DNA from: Desulfuromonadaceae bacterium
GTDB taxonomy: Bacteria; Desulfobacterota; Desulfuromonadia; Geobacterales; Pseudopelobacteraceae
Reading direction: 5' to 3'
Length of the DNA stretch: 50,311 nt
Assembly (NCBI GenBank): GCA_028683435.1
Contig: JAQUIG010000017.1
Span: 1 to 50,311 of the forward strand
The notes under the pieces were generated by a model that did not search any database, was not told the DNA's origin, and saw only the letters and a program-made list of their open reading frames with translations. The position numbers and the translations under genes are program-made. This document shows, one piece after another, positions 43,961 through 50,311 of this stretch. How positions within the stretch are numbered: position 1 is the first letter of the stretch; the number at the start of each line of letters is the position of its first letter.

Positions 43961-45253
43961 TTACCTCTTCATCGCATCATCCATCAGTTTATAGGCACAG
44001 AATTCCCCGCACATCGTACAGGCACCGTGATCTGATACCGGTGAGTTAGCACGGTACTCGCGAGCCTTTTCAGGATCCATTGCCAAGGCGAACTGACCTT
44101 CCCAATCCAGCTTCTTTCGGCATTTTGCCATGGCAATATCCTGAGCCATAGCACCCTTGACACCCTTGGCGATGTCACCAGCATGGGCGGCAATGCGCGT
44201 GGCAATGATGCCATCACGGACATCCTGCACGTTCGGCAGGCAGAGATGCTCAGACGGGGTCACGTAGCAGAGGAAGTCTGCACCGGCTGCGGCGGCAATG
44301 GCACCGCCAATGGCACAGGTGATGTGATCATAACCTGGTGCGATATCGGTCACTAGCGGCCCAAGCACATAGAATGGAGCGCCGTGACAGAGCCTTTTCT
44401 GCAGCTGGATGTTGGTCTGGATCTGGTTCAAAGGCACATGACCCGGCCCCTCGATCATAACCTGTACACCGGCTTCCTGAGCACGCTGGGTCAACTCTCC
44501 CAGCAGGAGCAGTTCGTGGATCTGGGCCCGGTCGGTAGCATCAGCCAGACAACCGGGGCGGAAACCATCCCCCAGCGAAAGGGTCATGTCGTATTCCTTA
44601 GTGATCTCCAGCAACTTGTCGAAATGTTCAAAGAGCGGATTTTCCTTGTTGTTATAGCTCATCCATTCGATGGTGAAGGCCCCCCCGCGTGATACGACGT
44701 CCATCACGCGCCCTTCATTCTTCATCCGTTCAACGGTGCCTCGGGTTACTCCACAGTGGACAGTGATAAAATCGACGCCATCCTCCGCGTGCTTGATGAT
44801 CCCGGCAAAAATGTCGTCAACCGTCATATCGACGATGGCTTTGTTCTTGTTGCGCACCGCGTCCAGAGCGGCCTGGTACAACGGCACAGTGCCGATACAA
44901 GCGCTGGTTTCGGCGATGATAGCCTTTCTTATTTCATCAACCGGACCACCGGTGGAAAGATCCATGAGGGCATCAGCCCCGTATTTTACCGCAATGCGGG
45001 CTTTTTCCAGTTCCTTCTCTATATCGGTATCGTCGGATGAAGAGCCGATATTGGCGTTTATTTTGGTGCGCAGCCCGGCTCCTACAGCTAGCGGGGTGCC
45101 ATTGGCATGCTTGATGTTGTGGCAGATGACAATGGTGCCTGCGGCGATACCGTCACGGATGAATTCGGGGGGGAGTCCTTCTGCGGCTGCGGCAATCTGC
45201 ATTTTTTCGGTGATGACACCTCTGCGGGCGTATTCAAGCTGAGTCATTTGCAT
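43961..45253 (-). CDS. thiC: Phosphomethylpyrimidine synthase
   Basis: This 430-aa radical SAM enzyme makes HMP-P from AIR for thiamine. Family marks are [14 protein letters not shown] [71 protein letters not shown] and [20 protein letters not shown]. The C-terminal cluster motif [11 protein letters not shown] is CxxCxxxxC-like, as is known for ThiC. Both ATG codons (45253 and 45247) are possible starts behind AAGGA. It follows thiED by 35 bases, so it is controlled by the TPP riboswitch upstream of thiED. Confidence 0.96.
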   Translation of the reverse strand: MQMTQLEYARRGVITEKMQIAAAAEGLPPEFIRDGIAAGTIVICHNIKHANGTPLAVGAGLRTKINANIGSSSDDTDIEKELEKARIAVKYGADALMDLSTGGPVDEIRKAIIAETSACIGTVPLYQAALDAVRNKNKAIVDMTVDDIFAGIIKHAEDGVDFITVHCGVTRGTVERMKNEGRVMDVVSRGGAFTIEWMSYNNKENPLFEHFDKLLEITKEYDMTLSLGDGFRPGCLADATDRAQIHELLLLGELTQRAQEAGVQVMIEGPGHVPLNQIQTNIQLQKRLCHGAPFYVLGPLVTDIAPGYDHITCAIGGAIAAAAGADFLCYVTPSEHLCLPNVQDVRDGIIATRIAAHAGDIAKGVKGAMAQDIAMAKCRKKLDWEGQFALAMDPEKAREYRANSPVSDHGACTMCGEFCAYKLMDDAMKR

Positions 45254-45288
45254 GGTCCTTTAATCCTTTTTGTAAAATTCTAAAACAG

Positions 45289-46800
45289 TTATGAAATTTG
45301 CAGCAGTTCGCGTGCTGCCAGAAAGTGGTTAACCGGACTGTGACCCTTCCCCAGTGATCGGGCAAGGCGGATGGCGGAGCTGATAAATATCTTTGACTGT
45401 TCAACCGCAGTCAGCAGAGGCTCGCCCTGAGCTAGCAGGGCAGCAATAGCCGATGCATAGCTGCAGCCGGTGCCATGGGTGTTGCTGGTAAAAATGCGCT
45501 GGGAACTGAATTGGTGACACTGGACCCCGTCAAAGAGGATATCGGTGGAAAGACGCCCACTCATATGGCCACCCTTAACAAGGACGTTTGCTGCGCCCAA
45601 TGCGTGGAGATCTCTAGCCGCCTGTTCCATCTCCGTCTCGTTTTTTATAGTTCTCCCAAGAAGGCGTTCCGCCTCCGGTACATTTGGCGTCAGCAGATAG
45701 GCGAGTGGCAGCAGTTGATCACAGAAGAGCTGGACAGCTTCACGTTCGAGCAGCGCAGCGCCTCCTTTAGCGACCATGACCGGATCGACCACCATCGGTA
45801 TGATTACCTTCCGCTCCCCAAGGCGTTCCGCCAAAGCCGAAATTATGGCCGGAGTATGCAGCATTCCGGTTTTTATAACGTCGATCGGTATATCGGATAA
45901 TACGGCGTCAAGTTGATCACACACAAAACTTGGCGGAAGCCCGTAGATCGAAGAAACTCCGCGGGTATTCTGGGCAGTCAGAGCAGTCAGGGCAGTGGCG
46001 GCGTAACTCCCTAGCAGACTAATGGTCTTGATATCAGCCTGAATACCGGCCCCACCACCCGAATCGCTTCCGGCAACGCTTAATACAGCTCCGCGCGGAA
46101 AGGGTCGAACACGATTAAACAGCAGTAAAAGTTCCGCAGCCGCGATTTCAGGTCTCGGACCTGAAAGCACCGATGAAATCACAGCCAGAGCGTCCGCACC
46201 AGCCTCAATCACCCGGCAGGCATTGCCGGCGGTTATTCCGCCGATAGCCACAATCGGGATCTTTATAGTACCGCGGATCAACCCCATCCCTTCAATACCA
46301 GGGATATGTGAGACGATCTTGCTCCCGGTCGGATATATCGCTCCGAAGCCTATGTAATCAGCGCCATCTTGTTCTGCACGGACGGCTTCTTCCAGATTAT
46401 GAGTCGATTTGCCGACAACCTTACCTGGCCCGAGCAGCGCCCTGGCATCAGCGACACTCCCATCATCCTGTCCCAGATGTACGCCATCAGCATCAATCTC
46501 TTTCGCAAGCTTAAGGTCATCATTGACAATGAACGTCGTTCCAAAGCGGGCACAGAGCCGTTTCAGCTTACTCCCTTCCGCTAACCGTTCATTATACTCC
46601 ATACCTTTGGCACGGTACTGCAGGGTCGAAACACCGCCCCGGAGCGCCAGACCAACCCTCCCCATAAGGTCGTCTCCCTGATCTGTAATCAGATAGAGAC
46701 CCGATACATCGGGTGGTTGTGAATCCTTGTTGACGACAAGGCGAAACTGTCTGGTATCACTCACTCTGGGATTCCTAGTCACGATAAACGGGGTACTCAC
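45289..46800 (-). CDS. thiED: Fused thiamine-phosphate synthase and HMP-P kinase
   Basis: This protein of up to 503 aa has a ThiE half (about residues 32-230: GLYLITDQGDDLMGRVGLAL, STLQYRAKGMEYNER, TFIVNDDLKLAKEIDADGVH, DYIGFGAIYPTGSK) and a ThiD half (about 238-500: GAVLSVAGSDSGGGAGIQAD, TALTAQNTRGV, VDPVMVAKGGAALL, NTHGTGCSYASAIAALLA). It phosphorylates HMP-P and joins it to the thiazole. The first start, a GTG at 46800, has no ribosome-binding site; a GTG at 46764 has AGGA eight bases upstream and may be the true start. Downstream thiC completes the operon. Confidence 0.93.
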   Translation of the reverse strand: MSTPFIVTRNPRVSDTRQFRLVVNKDSQPPDVSGLYLITDQGDDLMGRVGLALRGGVSTLQYRAKGMEYNERLAEGSKLKRLCARFGTTFIVNDDLKLAKEIDADGVHLGQDDGSVADARALLGPGKVVGKSTHNLEEAVRAEQDGADYIGFGAIYPTGSKIVSHIPGIEGMGLIRGTIKIPIVAIGGITAGNACRVIEAGADALAVISSVLSGPRPEIAAAELLLLFNRVRPFPRGAVLSVAGSDSGGGAGIQADIKTISLLGSYAATALTALTAQNTRGVSSIYGLPPSFVCDQLDAVLSDIPIDVIKTGMLHTPAIISALAERLGERKVIIPMVVDPVMVAKGGAALLEREAVQLFCDQLLPLAYLLTPNVPEAERLLGRTIKNETEMEQAARDLHALGAANVLVKGGHMSGRLSTDILFDGVQCHQFSSQRIFTSNTHGTGCSYASAIAALLAQGEPLLTAVEQSKIFISSAIRLARSLGKGHSPVNHFLAARELLQIS

Positions 46801-46809
46801 TTAACACAG

Positions 46810-46840
46810 AAAAACCGCACTGATATTCGACATCAGGCGG
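46810..46840 (-). terminator. Expression-platform terminator of the TPP riboswitch
   Basis: On the minus strand CCGC and TGAT pair with ATCA and GCGG, followed by five T, between the aptamer and the thiED start. This indicates transcription termination when TPP is bound. Confidence 0.75.
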
Positions 46841-46860
46841 CTGGATAAAATTCACATCCT

Positions 46861-46982
46861 GCAAGCCGCTTTCCTACGCCGGAATTACCCGGTTCAGGTG
46901 CAAAGGGTTCCCGCTGACCGAACATGATAATGTTCAATGCAGACGGATCTCAGTTCAAATGAACTCCCCCAGGGCCTTGTTG
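46861..46982 (-). promoter_or_regulatory. TPP riboswitch (THI element)
   Basis: The minus strand has the conserved TPP aptamer parts: GGGGGAGTTC, the pyrimidine-sensing ACTGAGAT, an extra P3 hairpin (GAACATTATCATGTTC), then GCGGGAACCCTTTGCACCTG, AACCGGGTAATTCCGG and CGTAGGAAAGC, closed by CAAG/CTTG. It controls thiED-thiC through the terminator that follows. Confidence 0.96.
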
Positions 46983-46989
46983 GATTGGT

Positions 46990-47018
46990 ACACTACTGCA
47001 ATGCCGTGGCAATGTCAA
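46990..47018 (-). promoter_or_regulatory. Promoter of the thiED-thiC operon
   Basis: TTGACA and TAGTGT are 17 bases apart on the minus strand, and the predicted start falls at the first bases of the TPP aptamer (about 46983). The -35 box is perfect; the -10 box is weak. Confidence 0.55.
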
Positions 47019-47044
47019 TCGGTACGAGCAAATTTATTCATGGA

Positions 47045-47887
47045 TCAGAACTCCGCGAAGACAGAAACTCCACCTCCATAATCCGGACTTCCGTCACTTA
47101 AGCCTTTAAGAGCATAAACCTCGGTGTAGGTTCGCTTTCCAAAACGCCAGACACTCTTCAGCCTGATGTCGAGAGGCGCATCCATCCCATCAAAGGTAAC
47201 TGAGCCAAAACGTGAATATGCTGAAGTGTAGAGGCGTTCATTCCAGCTGTAGCCGATTCCGGTTTCAGCAGTGAAATAATCCCGTGCACCGCTCTCCTCG
47301 GATGCACCCTGAAAGATATAGCGACCCTCTCCAAATGGCTGCCACCTTCCCAGCCACTTGGAAACGGCTAATCCTGGGCCGATATCAAGCTTGCCGGTGC
47401 CAAGCCCCTTAGTTTCATCGGCAGTCGGAAATTTAACGTAGAATGTTGGACGGATGAGCGGAGCCGTGTTGCTATCCTGTATAAGTGCATAGCCGCCTGT
47501 CAGCGTGATATCACCAAGGCCTAACTCGCTATCGTCTACAGTTCCGCCGCCTGCCACTGTCGAACTGACGCCTGTGTAGACGTACTGGCCGTTCATAGTT
47601 CTACGCGCGGTACTCTTGGTGGTACCCCCTATAGCAGCCACGCCGGTATTCTGAGTACGCTGGTACAAAAGCGGCACGGTCAGTTCCAGATCGAGGCGCC
47701 CGGTCGGAAACCAGTCAATAATTAACGGCATATAAACGTATGTACTGGTGGAGTCGGTGCCGAAGGTACCGCTTGAAACATCCAGACCAAGACCGACGGC
47801 ATACTGAGGAACTTCTGATTCGGCCAGCGCCGGAAACGACGTTGTGTGTATGAGCATGGCGGAGATTAAAAACAAAAGTGATCTCAT
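47045..47887 (-). CDS. Outer-membrane beta-barrel protein (phenol-degradation MetA-like)
   Basis: This 280-aa protein has a signal peptide (RSLLFLISAMLIHTTSFPAL), alternating amphipathic strands and a C-terminal phenylalanine (GGGVSVFAEF), the usual outer-membrane insertion signal. Segments such as WFPTGRLDLELTVPLLYQRT, GLGDITLTGGYALIQ and FYVKFPTADETKGLGTGKLD are typical of the MetA-pathway transporter family, whose function is not proven. AAAGGGG precedes the ATG. It is the last of three exported-protein genes read from the same side. Confidence 0.85.
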   Translation of the reverse strand: MRSLLFLISAMLIHTTSFPALAESEVPQYAVGLGLDVSSGTFGTDSTSTYVYMPLIIDWFPTGRLDLELTVPLLYQRTQNTGVAAIGGTTKSTARRTMNGQYVYTGVSSTVAGGGTVDDSELGLGDITLTGGYALIQDSNTAPLIRPTFYVKFPTADETKGLGTGKLDIGPGLAVSKWLGRWQPFGEGRYIFQGASEESGARDYFTAETGIGYSWNERLYTSAYSRFGSVTFDGMDAPLDIRLKSVWRFGKRTYTEVYALKGLSDGSPDYGGGVSVFAEF

Positions 47888-47908
47888 TGTTACCCCTTTA
47901 TGTGTTTT

Positions 47909-48436
47909 TCAGCGTCCCATTCTGCCGCCACCCATACGTCCGGGCGATTGCTGCCGCATCGGGGCGGGCCGATTTGCATTCATGGTGGTTCCTCCTCCCG
48001 TTCCGCCGCCTGACCAGGCAGGGCGTCCAGCTTCATTTCGGAGCGAAACTTCGGTGTTACGGGTCGTATCAGTAATTTTCTGGACCATCATATAGACGAC
48101 ACCATCCTTACCCTGCGCTTTTGAACCGCGCACCGTCACGTTGTCGCCAATCCTCAGATCAATCCCGTTGTCAGCCCAAAAACTCTGTGGGCCGAGGACA
48201 ACCACAATCCTGATTCCGCCGCTTTCCAGCTCCAGCCGTGCGTTACCGTGATCATCGTCAGTCGGCACTGATACTACATGCCCATTCACCGTTGTAACGG
48301 TATTGGTATCATACCCGGTTTCAAGATTCAGCCCGCTCTTATTGTCTTCGCCAATCCCCCAGAAAGCATGCGCTGCAACCGATGATGACATCATAAGAGC
48401 AGTCAGAAAGTATATGATTATTTTTATCGGTTGCAT
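47909..48436 (-). CDS. Small exported protein with OB-fold-like core and Gly/Arg-rich tail
   Basis: This 175-aa protein has a signal peptide (IKIIIYFLTALMMSSSVAAH). The core (VTTVNGHVVSVPTDDDHGNA, RLELESGGIRIVVVLGPQSF, LRIGDNVTVRGSKAQGKDGV) looks like a small beta-barrel of OB type, found in many Geobacter exported proteins. It ends with a low-complexity tail rich in Gly, Met and Arg (SPGRMGGGRMGR). GGAG lies seven bases before the ATG. It is followed closely by the beta-barrel gene. No function is known. Confidence 0.75.
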   Translation of the reverse strand: MQPIKIIIYFLTALMMSSSVAAHAFWGIGEDNKSGLNLETGYDTNTVTTVNGHVVSVPTDDDHGNARLELESGGIRIVVVLGPQSFWADNGIDLRIGDNVTVRGSKAQGKDGVVYMMVQKITDTTRNTEVSLRNEAGRPAWSGGGTGGGTTMNANRPAPMRQQSPGRMGGGRMGR

Positions 48437-48491
48437 GATGATTCTCCATTAGAGAGAGGGGGACGCGTCCGCCCCCCCTAGGTATAACCGT

Positions 48492-48794
48492 TTACTGCGT
48501 TACGACTGTTGTTACCGGTACTGTCAAACCGCTTCCGTCCTGAAGCCCTTTACCGCTGCTTGGGCGGGTAGTTGAGCCGTTGGCAGTCGTACCGGTGGTC
48601 AAAAAAGTACCGTCACGCCGCTGGGATCCGACCGGGCGGGTTACTGCTGTACCTGTTGCGGTTTGGACCTTCATCCCGCTCCCGCCGCCAGTGCCGTTTC
48701 CGCCGCCATTGCCGCCGCGAGCCGATACTTCACCTGCAAAAGCCATTGCGCAGAGTGCTGCCAATCCCATTACCGTAATCTGTTTCGTTTTCAT
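48492..48794 (-). CDS. Small exported Gly/Thr-rich protein
   Basis: This 100-aa protein has a signal peptide (MGLAALCAMAFAGEVSA). The mature part is low in complexity: RGGNGGGNGTGGGSG, then a threonine/valine-rich part ending LTVPVTTVVTQ. It has no cysteine and no family that I recognise. AGGAGG lies eight bases before the ATG at 48794, a strong site. It is the first gene behind the sigma-54 promoter candidate at 48931-48946. Confidence 0.7.
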   Translation of the reverse strand: MKTKQITVMGLAALCAMAFAGEVSARGGNGGGNGTGGGSGMKVQTATGTAVTRPVGSQRRDGTFLTTGTTANGSTTRPSSGKGLQDGSGLTVPVTTVVTQ

Positions 48795-48930
48795 TGTTGT
48801 AACCTCCTCGTGAGTTGTTTACTTCTTGCCTTTCTTTATTCCACGAGTCGTGCCAACGGCAAATAAGATAGTAACAGATTAATATTGTTATCTTTTTTTT
48901 AACTTACTACAGCAGTTAAAGAAAAAAAGG

Positions 48931-48946
48931 TGCATATTTTGCGCCT
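48931..48946 (-). promoter_or_regulatory. Candidate sigma-54 promoter
   Basis: On the minus strand AGGCGCA, four bases, and ATGCA match the -24/-12 pattern, with GG and GC exactly ten bases apart. A second, weaker candidate (TTGGCACGACTCGTGG, GG instead of GC at -12) lies at 48841-48857. Both stand between an NtrC-type activator gene and three exported-protein genes. Confidence 0.5.
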
Positions 48947-48972
48947 GCTGGAAGAATTTTGCACCACGCATT

Positions 48973-50311
48973 CTACTCTGAATCTGCATCGCCAGCGATC
49001 CCGTATACTTTCAATCGGTATTGCAGCGTACGGCGTGAGATACCCAGCCGTTCAGCAGCCAGACGACGATTACCTGCAGTCGCTTTAAGCGCTGCAGCTA
49101 TCGCATCGCGCTCAGCCTCTTTTAAAATGCCACCATCTTCGCGCGGCACACCATCCTGAGTTAAGCAAACAATCTCCGGCAGTTCCGCAACCGTCACCTG
49201 ACCACGTGCCAGAATAACTGCCCGCTCGATTACGTTCTGCAGTTCCCGGATATTACCCGGCCAGCTGTAGGAACGGAGTGCTTTTATAGCAGGTGTGGCG
49301 ATACCGGACAGTTTCTTTCCCATGTTTTGGGCGTGGATACGAACAAAAAAACCGGCCAGATCATGGAGAACATCCCGGCGGTCGCGCAGAGGCGGAAGCT
49401 TGATTGGAAACACATTCAACCGGTAGTAGAGGTCTTCGCGGAAGTTACCGGAAGCTGATTCTTTTGCCAGATCACGATTGGAAGCTGCCAGCACCCGCAC
49501 ATCGGCGCGCATTTCCTTATTACTTCCGACCCGTTGAAAACTCTTTTCCTGCAGGACCCTCAGCAACTTGGCCTGCATTGCCAACGGCATTTCACCTATT
49601 TCATCCAGAAAAATTGTCCCGCCAGCCGCCATTTCGAATTTTCCCTGGCGTGCGGCAGAAGCTCCGGTAAAGGCACCACGTTCGTGACCGAACAACTCAC
49701 TTTCCAGAAGATTCTCCGGAATAGCGGCACAATTAACCGCAACAAAAGGGCCGGCTTTGCGCAGGCTGGCAAGATGAATGTAGCGGGCCAACAGCTCCTT
49801 ACCGGTGCCACTCTCACCGCCAATCAATACTGTCGCGTCAGTACCGGCGACTTCTCGCGCCAGGCGTTGCACATCCAGCATAGCCGTACCGGCAAACAGG
49901 ATTTTAAGCGGCGGCAATCCGGCTAAATCATTTTCATCCGGAACTGTCAACAGCTGTTCTCTATATTGCTCCTCCAGAAGCCGCTCTACCAAGTCTCTAA
50001 GGCTTTCAGGATCCTTAAGCGGCTTGGTCAGAAAGTCACAGACACCATCCTTGATTGCCGCTACCGCCTCTTCTACCGTACCGAAGGCGGTTATCAGCAC
50101 AAAGGGGGGAGGCGAAGGGAGGGTACGGCTGGCTCGAAACAGCTCAACGCCCCCCATTTTCGGCATCTTGAGATCTGACAGCACCAGGTCAAACGGACTC
50201 TGTTTCAACTTTAACAACCCGGCAGCACCATCTACACTCTGCGTGACCTCATGACCGGCGGCTTCCAGAATGGCGACCAGTAAGCCGCGAAAAGTCCCGT
50301 CATCCTCTACA
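48973..50311 (-). CDS. NtrC-family sigma-54-dependent response regulator (5' end outside the window)
   Basis: About 445 codons are visible. The receiver domain is nearly complete (VEDDGTFRGLLVAILEAAGH, phospho-Asp in FDLVLSDLKMPKMGG, Lys in CDFLTKPL). The AAA+ domain has Walker A GESGTGKE, GAFTGAS for contact with sigma-54, Walker B GGTIFLDEIGEM and SWPGNIRELQNVIERA. The Fis-type DNA-binding helix-turn-helix is at the end (RRLAAERLGISRRTLQYRLK). All key residues are present, so it should be a functional activator. Its histidine kinase is probably encoded just beyond the window. Confidence 0.95.
   Translation of the reverse strand, partial: VEDDGTFRGLLVAILEAAGHEVTQSVDGAAGLLKLKQSPFDLVLSDLKMPKMGGVELFRASRTLPSPPPFVLITAFGTVEEAVAAIKDGVCDFLTKPLKDPESLRDLVERLLEEQYREQLLTVPDENDLAGLPPLKILFAGTAMLDVQRLAREVAGTDATVLIGGESGTGKELLARYIHLASLRKAGPFVAVNCAAIPENLLESELFGHERGAFTGASAARQGKFEMAAGGTIFLDEIGEMPLAMQAKLLRVLQEKSFQRVGSNKEMRADVRVLAASNRDLAKESASGNFREDLYYRLNVFPIKLPPLRDRRDVLHDLAGFFVRIHAQNMGKKLSGIATPAIKALRSYSWPGNIRELQNVIERAVILARGQVTVAELPEIVCLTQDGVPREDGGILKEAERDAIAAALKATAGNRRLAAERLGISRRTLQYRLKVYGIAGDADSE

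Overview
The window reads as a chromosomal segment from a Geobacter-type bacterium (Geobacteraceae, Desulfuromonadota). The main evidence is a PpcA-type triheme periplasmic cytochrome c7, the run dnaE-accA-rluB-corC-lnt-prfB, a fused ThiE-ThiD enzyme, a GAF-containing PtsP, and many small secreted or lipid-anchored proteins. This placement rests on gene content and order as I recall them; no database search was possible.

Layout. Positions 1-2300 hold the end of a molybdenum aldehyde/isoquinoline-type oxidoreductase operon and a lipoprotein gene with a long structured leader. Positions 2469-7655 are a patchwork: a DsrE-like secreted protein, shredded response-regulator and chemotaxis-receptor fragments, YaeQ, HU, and a remnant cluster of a flavin electron-transfer 3' end, a ribbon-helix-helix protein, a shortened radical SAM protein and a MoaE-like protein. 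Positions 7842-9411 hold an alanine-zipper lipoprotein ending in Lys-Lys, next to an L,D-transpeptidase. Positions 9718-16224 look like an acquired or rearranged block. It contains two genes truncated tail to tail at a deletion scar, a MerA-like oxidoreductase, an operon of an unknown 147-aa protein, a double-domain KaiC-like ATPase and a GGDEF-EAL protein, and finally an integrase remnant facing the 3' end of tRNA-Gly.

Positions 16241-30679 are mostly housekeeping: tRNA-Gly and tRNA-Asn, ppcA, purE-purD-purH, alr, ptsP, pyrD-pyrK-rimI, and then, on the other strand, a TolC/EmrA/EmrB-type efflux operon. Positions 30787-39880 carry dnaE, accA, rluB, a CorC-like CBS protein, lnt and prfB. The prfB gene is read through the classical programmed +1 frameshift.

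Positions 39975-50311 hold small secreted proteins, a dienelactone-hydrolase-like protein, an intact tRNA-Thr beside a truncated tRNA-Thr copy, a SPOR-NlpC/P60 peptidase, a DUF1015 protein, thiED-thiC behind a TPP riboswitch with its own terminator and promoter, three exported-protein genes, and the body of an NtrC-type sigma-54 activator. A good sigma-54 promoter candidate lies between that activator and the exported-protein genes.

The items most worth following up are the KaiC/GGDEF-EAL operon, the lipoprotein/L,D-transpeptidase pair, the structured leader at 2078-2299, the disrupted tRNA-Thr locus and the sigma-54-linked exported-protein cluster.
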